From NCBI GenBank assembly GCA_009691245.1, contig SHUM01000036.1, positions 1-36,048 of the forward strand: a DNA stretch of 36,048 bases. Reading direction: 5' to 3'. Origin of the DNA: Acidobacteriota bacterium (GTDB taxonomy: Bacteria > Acidobacteriota > Terriglobia > 2-12-FULL-54-10). A model generated the notes under the pieces. That model was not told the origin of the DNA. It did not search any database and was given only the letters and a program-made list of their open reading frames with translations. Positions 24,803-33,014 of this stretch are shown piece by piece (positions within the stretch are counted from its first letter, which is position 1; every line of letters begins with the position of its first letter). Made by a program: the position numbers and the translations under genes.

Positions 24803-26710
24803 CTACTCGGCACTCCGCTCCGTGAAGGTGTATTTCACCTGCGGGCCGACGTTGGCCATGCCGAGTTCCTTGCCAAACTCTTCGCGCAGGATCACGATCT
24901 TGCCGCCCAGCACGGTCATCACCGGATAGACTGAGCCGAGTTGCGCGACCGGGACGGTGAGGTAGTCTTTGTTGAAGACCACCAGGTCGGCGAACTTGCC
25001 CACCTCCAGCGTGCCCAGTTCCTTCTCGCGCAGCACGAAGAACGCGGCCCACACGGTGGACATCTTCAGCAGCGTTTCGCGGTCAATGGCCTGCTCGGGC
25101 GCGACGATGATGCCGTTCTTGTTGCGCCGCGTAACCAGCGCGGACGCGCCCAGGTAGGGCGGCTCAGCCTGCGCCCCGCGGTAGTCGAGTCCCTCCACTT
25201 CCAGCGTGGTCATCACCCCGGCGTCGAGCGCCTTGCGGATGGGCGAGATGTTGCTGGCCTTGTCCTCGCCGTAGAGTTTCAGGTACGGGAAGCTGCGCGT
25301 CAGCGTGCCCGCGCCGCAACTGATCATGATGCCCAGCTTGGCCATGCGCGGCAGTTGCGCGGTGCGCGGATAGAAGCCGCAATGGTCGGCGCTCAACCGC
25401 ATCGCGCGCACTTCGTTGAGCGAGATGTCCGGGTTGTCCTTCATCACCTGCTCCATGATGTCCATCACATAGTCGAGCGGCTTGTCGCCGTAAAGGTGAT
25501 TCACCACGTAGCGATAGCGCGCGCGCAGCGCCGAATAGATGGCCTTCCAGTAGGAATTGTCCGGCTTGAGGATGCAGTCCTCCTTGGCCTTGTCTTCCGG
25601 CGGCGCTTCATAGGTGGTGCAGATGGCCGGCGGACCATTGTCGATGCCGCCCAGCGTCAGGCCGACATTCCAGAAATATTTGCTGCCCAGGCCCGCCCAG
25701 TCGCCCATGCGCAGGAAGCAGCCGGGGATGTCCGTCTCCACCTGCTGGCAGAAGCGGTGCGAGAACGCCAGGCGCATGGGCATCTTGCCCTCGCGCACCA
25801 GACGCATGTAGGCCGGCATCTTGCGCAGGCCCACGATGTGCGAGCTGAATGTGGTGAAGCCGCCCGCCGGCGGATAGGTCAGGTGCTCAGCAATGACGCT
25901 GGCCAGCTCGTCCATGTGCGTGTCGAAATAGCGGTCGGAGATGAGCGAGCGTCCGATAGTGGTCGATATGGTGATGGCCGACTGCTCATTGTCGTCGGTG
26001 GGCTCAACTTCATAGAGGCGCAAAAAATCGTTGCGCGCCGCGGTGTTCCACAGGAACGCCGGATGCGCGCCGATGAACACCGGAAGCTTGGGGGCAAGGT
26101 CGTCCAATTGCTTGCGATCCATGCCGTTCTTGATGAGGTAGTCCGCGCCGATGCCGATGCCGGAGCCGTCCACCGGCAGATCGATCCAGGCCCACTGGCC
26201 GGGCGTGGGCCGCGCCATCTGCTCTTTCACCACCAGCTCGATGCCCTTGGTGATCTCCTGAAAGGTTTTTCCCGTAACGGAGAACTGCTTGCGCACGCTT
26301 TCGATCTTGGAGGGGTTGGCTTTCGCCCAATAATCCACCGCTGCATCGTGCAGATGCTGGTGCGTGTCAATCAGGCCGGGCACCACGGTGCGGCCCTTCA
26401 AGTCAATCTTGCGCGTCTGCGGCCCGGCCAGGCGCAGGATTTCGTCATTGCTGCCCAGCCGCTGGATGGTGTCGCCGCGCACGGCAATCGCCTGCACCGT
26501 GCGACCCAGCGAATTGGAAAGCGAATAATCATCCACGGTGACAACCTTGCCGTTGTGCAGTATCATGTCGGGATAGTTCACCAACTCCTCGGGTGCCTGC
26601 ACCGTGCGCTGCGCGTGGGCAGGGAAGATCACCGCAATCAGCAACACCATCACCCAGCACGGCAGCAACGCCATCCGCAAAATCGCCACCTGCAAAAGAG
26701 AACGAAGCAT
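24803..26710 (-). CDS. Secreted YtcJ-type amidohydrolase
   Basis: The 635-residue protein starts at ATG 26710, five to six bases after AAGGAG; the frame extends to 26788 without support. A signal peptide (about residues 5-32, ending PAHAQ) predicts export. The composite amidohydrolase domain starts MILHNGKVVTVDDYSLSNS. It has GRTVVPGLIDTHQHLHD (HxH ligands), a long alpha/beta barrel with MRLSADHCGFYPRT, and the C-terminal LGTLEVGKFADLVVFNKDY typical of amidohydrolase_3. Substrate unknown. It is paralogous to the partial gene at 1-950, which shares the HNxKVxTVD and GRTVxPGLI blocks. It converges with the restriction gene. Confidence 0.9.
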   Translation of the reverse strand: MLRSLLQVAILRMALLPCWVMVLLIAVIFPAHAQRTVQAPEELVNYPDMILHNGKVVTVDDYSLSNSLGRTVQAIAVRGDTIQRLGSNDEILRLAGPQTRKIDLKGRTVVPGLIDTHQHLHDAAVDYWAKANPSKIESVRKQFSVTGKTFQEITKGIELVVKEQMARPTPGQWAWIDLPVDGSGIGIGADYLIKNGMDRKQLDDLAPKLPVFIGAHPAFLWNTAARNDFLRLYEVEPTDDNEQSAITISTTIGRSLISDRYFDTHMDELASVIAEHLTYPPAGGFTTFSSHIVGLRKMPAYMRLVREGKMPMRLAFSHRFCQQVETDIPGCFLRMGDWAGLGSKYFWNVGLTLGGIDNGPPAICTTYEAPPEDKAKEDCILKPDNSYWKAIYSALRARYRYVVNHLYGDKPLDYVMDIMEQVMKDNPDISLNEVRAMRLSADHCGFYPRTAQLPRMAKLGIMISCGAGTLTRSFPYLKLYGEDKASNISPIRKALDAGVMTTLEVEGLDYRGAQAEPPYLGASALVTRRNKNGIIVAPEQAIDRETLLKMSTVWAAFFVLREKELGTLEVGKFADLVVFNKDYLTVPVAQLGSVYPVMTVLGGKIVILREEFGKELGMANVGPQVKYTFTERSAE

Positions 26711-26824
26711 AAAGACTCCTTTCACACTGTCAACCGATTCGGGCCGGACACAGTTAGGCGCGTACGCCTGCAACCGTTCTGCGCACATTGTAGATCAATT
26801 GAGTTTGAGGTCAAGAGGAAAAGT

Positions 26825-27790
26825 TCAGAGTGCAGGCTGGGCAGCAATTCCGCGGATGCTGGCGGCGACTTCTTCGAGCACGGCGTGGTGGACGTTGATG
26901 CCGCCGAGGATGCTTACCTTCTGCGCGCCGGTGAACCATTCGGGGCGGAGTTGGGATTTGTTTTCGATGCGATGCAGCGTGGCGCACTTGCCAACGCCGG
27001 CGCGGCGCGCGGTTTCTTCGATTTCTTCTTCGAGATATCTAGCAACTTTGCCGATGTCCACAAGCACCACCACGTCGCTCTCCTCCGCGATCTTGCGCGC
27101 GGCGGGGACTCGGGCCAGCGAGTCGATGCAGCTGGTGTCCATCACGCGCACTTCGCGGAAGGTGCTGACCAGCTCGGCGATGGCGTCTTTAGCGAGCGAC
27201 ATGTGCCAGGTCGTCTGCAGGATCACGCCGATGCGCGTCACGCGCTTGAACGGCAGTTTCGCCACATCCTCAGGGCGATGTGCGACGTGGACTTCCTTGT
27301 CGTAGAGTTGCGCCAGACCGCGCAGGCGCGGCAGGCCGTGATACTCGGGCAATCCGCAGAACACTAACTGATATCCCTCATCGAGCAGCTTGCGCGCGGC
27401 GGTCTCTTGGGTGGTGACGTATGGGCAGGTGGTGTCCATGATGACTTCTAGCTGCCCCGCACCCTGCCGCCGCGCCACCTCAGCGCGGGTTTGCGGGGAA
27501 GCCCCGCGCGTGCCCATCACGAACGGGACGTTGTCGGGCACATCCTGAATCTTGTCCACCAGCTTGGTGTCGGGAGCCATCTTCAGATAGCGGCGGCGCA
27601 GCGTGTCTTGCGTGCGGTCTTTCTGCTCCTGCGTGGAGCCCGCGGGCAGGTGAAAGTAAACGTAGAGTGACTGCTCGGTGTGATACTCCTGCGCCTTCTT
27701 GTCAGCCATCTGATTGGTGCGCGCGATGCCGTAGCACAGGCTGTTCTGCACTCCAGGCACTTTGCTCAGATCGACAATCTCCACCTGCAT
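26825..27790 (-). CDS. Divergent IspH/LytB-family iron-sulfur protein
   Basis: The 321-residue protein starts at ATG 27790 after GGAGG; seven extra codons upstream are possible. It resembles IspH, the [4Fe-4S] HMBPP reductase of the MEP pathway. The three cluster cysteines are placed as in IspH: Cys19 (NSLCYGIAR), Cys122 (MDTTCPYVTT) and Cys221 (VMDTSCIDSL). The QTT block (192-194) and a GLPEYHG block are also present. In IspH the last reads GHPEV, so the substrate-binding His is Leu here while the catalytic Glu (149) remains. This suggests a paralogue with a changed substrate rather than the housekeeping enzyme. No other isoprenoid gene is nearby. Confidence 0.75.
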   Translation of the reverse strand: MQVEIVDLSKVPGVQNSLCYGIARTNQMADKKAQEYHTEQSLYVYFHLPAGSTQEQKDRTQDTLRRRYLKMAPDTKLVDKIQDVPDNVPFVMGTRGASPQTRAEVARRQGAGQLEVIMDTTCPYVTTQETAARKLLDEGYQLVFCGLPEYHGLPRLRGLAQLYDKEVHVAHRPEDVAKLPFKRVTRIGVILQTTWHMSLAKDAIAELVSTFREVRVMDTSCIDSLARVPAARKIAEESDVVVLVDIGKVARYLEEEIEETARRAGVGKCATLHRIENKSQLRPEWFTGAQKVSILGGINVHHAVLEEVAASIRGIAAQPAL

Positions 27791-27835
27791 GGAAGCCTCC
27801 GCTCGCCACAATTACTCTATGCCAGTTAATAAGAA

Positions 27836-28299
27836 CTAAGGCCGTCGGCCTCTTCCGTTATCTCTACCGGCACCACCCGCGTTGGGAGGGCCGTCAGGCG
27901 CCGCTTGCGGCATCTGGAATTCCTTCATACGAAGCGATTCATACCCCTTGCGGCGACCGATGATGCGATAGTCGAAGGTCGCGGTCGAGGCACCCCCACC
28001 ATTCTCTCGAACTTCAAAGGTGCCGGGAGTCTTCTGGGAGACATACATGCCTTTAGAATCCACAGCGCCGTCCCGCCCGTCTGCTCGGCGTGGAGAGAGA
28101 ACATAACCCCCTTAGCCCCATTCACCGCCACGCCTGCATCATCCTGCAGGACTCCGGAAAAAGGCACCAGATGCGGCACTATCGCCACATTCACGGGTTC
28201 AACTCCCGCTGTTTCGGCGGCGAAAGCTGTTCGAGGCGGAACGGAAAGCTGGATCAGAATCAATACCAAAGAGGCGAGATAGGCGATGTTTCTGTTCAT
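27836..28299 (-). pseudogene. Small secreted protein gene with frame break or chimeric junction
   Basis: From ATG 28299 (GAGG upstream) the minus frame encodes a signal peptide (ending near TAFAAE) and a domain start VPHLVPFSGVLQDDAGVAV ... FSLHAEQTGGTALW. At about 28060 the coherent protein moves to another frame, DSKGMYVSQKTPGTFEVREN GG ... DYRIIGRRKGYESLRM, with a Pro/Gly/Arg-rich tail to 27836. The two parts remind me of two different acidobacterial protein types: a secreted carboxypeptidase-regulatory-like start and a C-terminal 'MYVSxKT' domain. An internal deletion that fused them out of frame is therefore as likely as a simple indel. Confidence 0.6.
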
Positions 28300-28847
28300 T
28301 GGAATTTTCCTCGTAGAATTTATGGTTGCAACCGCCGGATGCTGCAGCGGGGGGAAGCAGTCTCACTCCCCGGAGTGAGTCGTAGCAAGCAATAAGCGCC
28401 AGTCTTCATTAGCGGGCGTTTCATCTGAGCGTCTCGGTCAGCGAGCAGTTAAAGGCTTTAACTTCGCGCTCCTGGAATTGCACGGGCTTCTCCCTGGGAA
28501 GCCCTCGAATCGTAACTGGAACTCAATTATCCGCCATGCTGCCTCCGATTGGAATGGGAAACAAGTCCCAATTGCAAGTAGGTCTTCCTAGGCTAACCAG
28601 AAACGGAGGGGAGTGGAAATGGCTGCCGCTGGGAATCATGAAGGCATAATGCGGCTATCGCTAGACTTGTCCCTGCCAAAGTGCGTTGAGAAAGCCGAAC
28701 TTGAGGTCGCTGATGCGGTATGCTGCGGGGCTCGCGGGGCTATCGCCCGGTCGAATGACGGGAAATGAATCGCTGGCGCCGGGCGAGGCCGGCAGGTAAG
28801 CTTGCACGGGAAGGATTGTGCGGAGCACCGCCGCCACTTGGTTCTGA
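28300..28847. other. Non-coding region with several hairpins
   Basis: About 550 bases between divergent genes. I see three clean inverted repeats: CTCACTCC/GGAGTGAG (28362-28379), AGTTAAA/TTTAACT (28447-28463) and GGGCTTC/GAAGCCC (28484-28504). A minus frame at 28661-28858 (65 codons) is open but unsupported. No known riboswitch or tRNA was recognised. The promoter of the 28848 gene should lie here. Confidence 0.45.
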
Positions 28848-30020
28848 ATGCAACCCACCTGGACAGATGAAGATCGGCTTTGCCTTTTAGCCGCTGTTGG
28901 AAGGCAAACTCCCTCCGAAAAAGATCGGCTAAAAGAATTGCTTGGCCGTCCGTTAGACTGGAACCGCGTAGTGGCACGGGCACTCCAGCACCAAATCTAT
29001 CCCAGCCCCTACAGGAACTTGAGGGAATACGGGGATTCGAAGGTTCCCAAGGAAACGCAACGATTGCTGGAAGCCCACTACCGAACAAATGCCTTCAGAA
29101 ACACACTGTTAGCTGAAGAAATGGCTGGAATTTTGCTCTCCTTGCAGAAGGCGGGAGTGGCGGCGCTACCGTTGAAGGGATTGCCCCTAGCCGAGCGAAT
29201 ATACGGAGACAGAAGCTTCCGCGTGTGCGCTGACATTGATATTTTAGTTCCTCGCCCGGAACTGACGGCCGCATACGATCTGCTGGCGGCAAGGGGTTAT
29301 GCGGCGCAGTATTCGCGGGATTTTCTATCGGACCGGATTACACGAAATACCTATGAGTTTCCGATGATTCGCGCAACCCGAATGATGGTTTATCCGGTGG
29401 AACTTCATTGTGGATTGTTATGGGAAATGTCGGCGGAGACAGGAAGCGCATCGGAAGTTTGGAAAACGGTTGAGGCTTGCGAGTTCCATGGCTCGCCGGC
29501 GTTCCGAATGAGCCACGAATGGGAATTCCTGTTCTTGGTTATTCATGCGGCTCGGCACAGATGGGGCTGTCTAAAATGGCTTGTGGACATCCATGAACTC
29601 TGCAAGAGAGAGGAATTTGACTGGACAAAAGTTCGCAATCTAGCCGTACAAATGGGCTGGGAACGAGTTGTGGAGCAGACCTTAATCATCTGCCGAGGGC
29701 TGCTTGGCACATCGGCCCCTCCGGCATTTGACGTACAGGAGGATTCCCCGGCGGATCTTCAAAACCTGCACCGCTATTTCACCGCCCCGGAGATTCCGAC
29801 CCCGATGCAAAACACCTTGTTGTGCATGAGTCTGGTGAGGTCTCCCGTCGCAAAAATCCGGTTCTTCTTCCGGCGGTTGCTGGTTCCCACTCCTCGGGAC
29901 GCAGCGTTGTGCCGTTTGCCAGTTTCGTTAAATTTCCTGTATTACCTTCTTCGCCCGGTTCGACTTGGATTAAAGGCATTTGCTGCTTTGCTTCGGATTC
30001 GCCCGGCAGGCGGGGGCTAG
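28848..30020 (+). CDS. Uncharacterised nucleotidyltransferase (PF14907-like) of a polysaccharide locus
   Basis: A 390-residue protein of the NTP_transf_5 type often found in exopolysaccharide clusters. The nucleotidyltransferase core is visible as LPLKGLPLAERIYGDRSFRV CADIDILV, with the DxD metal pair in ADIDILV. The His/Trp-rich block FLFLVIHAARHRWGCLKWLV DIHEL follows. The C-terminal ~60 residues are hydrophobic and basic. Actual substrate is unknown for the family. No strong Shine-Dalgarno precedes ATG 28848. It converges on the minus-strand sugar operon, with 62 bases between the stops. Confidence 0.82.
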   Translation: MQPTWTDEDRLCLLAAVGRQTPSEKDRLKELLGRPLDWNRVVARALQHQIYPSPYRNLREYGDSKVPKETQRLLEAHYRTNAFRNTLLAEEMAGILLSLQKAGVAALPLKGLPLAERIYGDRSFRVCADIDILVPRPELTAAYDLLAARGYAAQYSRDFLSDRITRNTYEFPMIRATRMMVYPVELHCGLLWEMSAETGSASEVWKTVEACEFHGSPAFRMSHEWEFLFLVIHAARHRWGCLKWLVDIHELCKREEFDWTKVRNLAVQMGWERVVEQTLIICRGLLGTSAPPAFDVQEDSPADLQNLHRYFTAPEIPTPMQNTLLCMSLVRSPVAKIRFFFRRLLVPTPRDAALCRLPVSLNFLYYLLRPVRLGLKAFAALLRIRPAGGG

Positions 30021-30082
30021 GCTACCGAAGGATGGGACAGTAACCAACAGGAAGACATACGGAACCCTTTTCCACTCCCATC

Positions 30083-31591
30083 TCAATCCTTGGTAGCGTA
30101 TTGAATGCGGTGGGATAGTCTCTGCAGGGCCTCCCCCAGCGCGCCATTGAAGAGGGTGGTGAACACATTGATGTCCAGCAGTAAAATCCCGGCATCGTAA
30201 GGACGTAGTACGGTAAGTGTCCCGATGTTATCGCAAGTTTCAGTCGTGAGCGCAAGCTTAAGTTCCCACTCTTGCGTGGAAGGGGCGGAAACGGTCAGGT
30301 TACATAGGACTTCCCCTTCGCCAATTCGAATCAAGGTGGCCGGCAAAGGTTCCGGTAAAGTACCCGGCGGGGCAAGTTTCAACACAAATCGGCTAAAGCC
30401 GAGGGGGCGAAGCGTTTCGGCTAGCAATTGAAAAATCTCGCTGGTTCCCTCACCGGTCTGCAATGATTGCGCCGCCCGGCGCACACTTAGATTATTCTTG
30501 ATGATTCTTTTCTGCCGGAAGATCTGTTGGACCAGACGGTGCAATTCGACGAATTCCTCATATCGCAGATGGCGGAGTCCCAAATATGTGCCGATTCCTG
30601 CTAAAGAGACGACCATGGTCACGGTGATCCCGCCGTGGAACAGAGCCAGACTGAGCATCGCGAATCCCGCGGAGACGGCATAAAGGATTAGTACGGCATT
30701 GCGCTGGGACACGCCGCGTTTGAGAAGCCTGTGGTGGACATGATCCTGATCGGCGCCGAAGAGCGGCTTGTCGTTCATATATCTCCGCAGGACGGCGATG
30801 CCAACATCCAATATCGGCAGCCCGCAGGAGATCACAGGGATCGCTACCGCCAACATGATTGTCGATTTCTGGGATCCGGCCAAGGCCAACGCACTAATAA
30901 GAAAGCCTATAAACAAAGACCCGCAATCGCCCAGGAAAATTGTCGCGGGGTGAAAGTTGTGGCGCAGGAAACCGAGAATTGCTCCTGCCAGGACGACGGC
31001 GAGAAAGGCAATCGAAAAATTGTCAGACAGCAGGGATTGGATGCACAGAACCATGGTTGTAAAGAGCGCAGAGCCCACCGACAGACCATCCAGCCCGTCA
31101 ATCAGGTTAAAGGCGTTGGTAATGAGCAGCACCCAAAATATCGTCAAGGGTAATCCGATCAGGGTGCGCAGCATTTCTCCTTCCACCAACATATCCAAGC
31201 GGTGAATACCGATGCCCCCCACATACAGCCAAATTGCGGCGATGGCCTGAACGGTAAACTTCTGGTATGGACTACCCCCAAATATGTCATCGTACAATCC
31301 CACGATAAAGATCAGTGTGGCAGGGCCAAGTATAGGGTAGAAACCGGATGGTGAAATAAGCGCCGGAGAGGCAAGGGTGCGGGACGCCAGCAGCGATATT
31401 CCAGTCACGGCCACGAAACTGAGAAAGATCGCCACGCCTCCCAGACGGGGTACGGGGAGCAGATGCAAGTGGCGGCCGCCAACGGGCAGGTCCATCCAGC
31501 CGCGTGCCCTTGCGAAATCCCGGACGTACACAGTGAGGAAGGCAGACAGGGCTATCGCGCCAAGAAAAGCTGTGATTTGAGCAAGCATCAT
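30083..31591 (-). CDS. WecA/TagO-type polyprenyl-phosphate GlcNAc-1-P transferase with C-terminal extension
   Basis: About 502 residues from ATG 31591 (ATG 31588 is equally possible; the frame extends to 31633). The N-terminal ~340 residues form a MraY/WecA-like multi-helix membrane enzyme. Visible motifs are VPRLGGVAIFL, GLYDDIFGGSPYQKF, the catalytic NAFNLIDGLDGL, FLGDCGSLFIGF and DQDHVHHRLLKRG (the HxHH motif of the WecA branch). It should load a sugar-1-phosphate, probably GlcNAc-1-P, onto undecaprenyl phosphate to start a repeat unit. The last ~145 residues are an extra cytoplasmic domain (EIFQLLAETLRPLGFSRFVL onward), not part of ordinary WecA. It is last in the minus-strand operon. Confidence 0.9.
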   Translation of the reverse strand: MMLAQITAFLGAIALSAFLTVYVRDFARARGWMDLPVGGRHLHLLPVPRLGGVAIFLSFVAVTGISLLASRTLASPALISPSGFYPILGPATLIFIVGLYDDIFGGSPYQKFTVQAIAAIWLYVGGIGIHRLDMLVEGEMLRTLIGLPLTIFWVLLITNAFNLIDGLDGLSVGSALFTTMVLCIQSLLSDNFSIAFLAVVLAGAILGFLRHNFHPATIFLGDCGSLFIGFLISALALAGSQKSTIMLAVAIPVISCGLPILDVGIAVLRRYMNDKPLFGADQDHVHHRLLKRGVSQRNAVLILYAVSAGFAMLSLALFHGGITVTMVVSLAGIGTYLGLRHLRYEEFVELHRLVQQIFRQKRIIKNNLSVRRAAQSLQTGEGTSEIFQLLAETLRPLGFSRFVLKLAPPGTLPEPLPATLIRIGEGEVLCNLTVSAPSTQEWELKLALTTETCDNIGTLTVLRPYDAGILLLDINVFTTLFNGALGEALQRLSHRIQYATKD

Positions 31592-31639
31592 GATCCTGAA
31601 CGTGACATTATCCGAACCAGCGAAATCTCGCAACTGGTT

Positions 31640-32851
31640 CTAGTCCCTGGGCACTTCCAAAACGGGGACGAAATGACCAAGAATTTGCCGGGCCGCCGCC
31701 ACCGCCGAAAAGGAGCATTCGAGCAATCGCCGCCCGTTTCGGCCCATGGATGCGCGCAATTGCGGATCACCGGACAGTCTTAGGGTTGCGGCGGTCAGGC
31801 CCACGTCGTCACCATTCAGGAGGCAAATGCCCGCTTGATTGTTCTCTAACATGGCGAAAAGATCATTGCCGGGATTCAGACTCGCCAGAACTGGCAGGCC
31901 GCAATATAAATATCCCAGGAGTTTCCCCGGCACGTTGTGAGTGGTCAGGCGGCGGTCCAGCGAGATTAGGCCCACATCGAATTCGGAAAGGGTTGCGAGA
32001 TATTCTCTTGGTTCGAACGCTGGAAGTATCTGAACGTTTTGAAGGCGCCGGGTGCCGATCAATTGCTGTACCCGCTCCTCCTCGCTCCCACTGCCGATCA
32101 GGAGAAAATGGATGTGCTTCTCCGCGGAGAGATTCTCTGCCAGGCGGATGATGTTATCCATATCCTGCGCCACGCCAATATTACCGCCGTAAAGGAACAC
32201 AATTTTATTTTCCAGTCCCCACTGCTTGCGGTAGGAGGTCGCTGGAAGGTCCGTCTCCTGGAGCGCCGTCCAGTTGTAAAGCAGCTCCGTTCGAAGCTGG
32301 ATGTGGGGAAACGCGGCTGCAAAGTAATCCAGGTTGGCAGGCGATTGCACGCCGATAATATCTGCGGCGCGATACTGCTCAAGCTCTTTCGCGCGAAGGA
32401 AGCGCCACGCCAATCCCTTGTGTAAGAGGCCGGCGTCGACCGCCCATTGCGGGAAGATGTCGCGCAAGATCAAATAGGCGGAGCACTTCCACATGGATTT
32501 CAGGCGTTTGACCAGCGGTCCCCAAAAAATGGACGGCGAATAAAAGACTATAAGATCAGCAGGGTTTGCTCTCAGGAAGGGCCCCGCCCGCCTCCAGATA
32601 TTCCAAGAAAGTCGAAACTCCTGAAACGCACGAAATAGTCTACGGGCACCCTTAATTTTGCCCGTCCGAACTCGCGCCACCCGCACGCGGTCTTTTATCT
32701 CTATCTCGAAGGACACGGAGATGGTTTCGAGCGGCGTTAGTATGGTTACTTCGTGACCTTGTTGGACGAACTCGGCCGCGAGATCGTGGATCAGTTTCGC
32801 TCCTGCGCTGATCTTGGGGAAGTAGCAATCGACGAGTAGCAGGATTTTCAT
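31640..32851 (-). CDS. wbuB: WbuB-like glycosyltransferase (GT4), probable L-FucNAc transferase
   Basis: A 403-residue GT-B glycosyltransferase. The N-terminal domain starts MKILLLVDCYFPKISAGAKL IHDLA, the acceptor half. The C-terminal half has VFLYGGNIGVAQDMDNIIRL, LLIGSGSEEERV and the donor-site region HNVPGKLLGYLYCGLPVLAS LNPGNDL. The pattern matches WbuB of E. coli O26, which transfers L-FucNAc. The adjacent fnlA/B/C genes make exactly that donor (UDP-L-FucNAc), which strengthens the call. It lies about 48 bases upstream of the WecA-like gene on the same strand. Confidence 0.82.
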   Translation of the reverse strand: MKILLLVDCYFPKISAGAKLIHDLAAEFVQQGHEVTILTPLETISVSFEIEIKDRVRVARVRTGKIKGARRLFRAFQEFRLSWNIWRRAGPFLRANPADLIVFYSPSIFWGPLVKRLKSMWKCSAYLILRDIFPQWAVDAGLLHKGLAWRFLRAKELEQYRAADIIGVQSPANLDYFAAAFPHIQLRTELLYNWTALQETDLPATSYRKQWGLENKIVFLYGGNIGVAQDMDNIIRLAENLSAEKHIHFLLIGSGSEEERVQQLIGTRRLQNVQILPAFEPREYLATLSEFDVGLISLDRRLTTHNVPGKLLGYLYCGLPVLASLNPGNDLFAMLENNQAGICLLNGDDVGLTAATLRLSGDPQLRASMGRNGRRLLECSFSAVAAARQILGHFVPVLEVPRD

Positions 32852-32962
32852 ACCAGATTTGGCTGCTCAATATACCAATTTAAGGGGCGAATTCGGCCAG
32901 CCGCTAGATAATTTTGTTAATCCTTCGTCTTGAGATGATCCCTGGTTTCCTGTTGGGTAGAG

Positions 32963-32983
32963 GGCTGCCGGTTGGAGGCAGCC
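32963..32983. other. Hairpin in the fnlC-wbuB gap
   Basis: GGCTGCC - 7 nt - GGCAGCC lies 32 bases after the fnlC stop in a 163-base gap. No T run follows on the minus strand, so it may attenuate transcription or stabilise the upstream message rather than terminate. Confidence 0.35.
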
Positions 32984-33014
32984 GCGCACAGATTGGCGAG
33001 GAAGATTACTCGGA

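Noticed and set aside
24941-27367. An 808-codon plus-strand open frame
   Set aside because: It is antisense to the amidohydrolase and the IspH-like gene. Its product is His/Arg/Ala rich low-complexity text without family features, as GC-rich antisense frames give.
28340-28510. Cyclic-di-GMP (GEMM) riboswitch
   Set aside because: Hairpins are present but the conserved GEMM core segments are not recognisable.
28661-28858. A 65-codon minus-strand frame beginning inside the start of the 28848 gene
   Set aside because: The C-terminal text looks protein-like, but there is no family match, no ribosome site, and it overlaps the start of a well-supported divergent gene. It could be a remnant; not enough to call.
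30021-30097. Imperfect inverted repeat (GCTACCGAAGGAT / ATCCTTGGTAGC) between the convergent 28848 gene and WecA-like gene
   Set aside because: One arm lies inside the coding end of the WecA-like gene, the loop is over 50 nt and there is one mismatch/gap; it may be chance.
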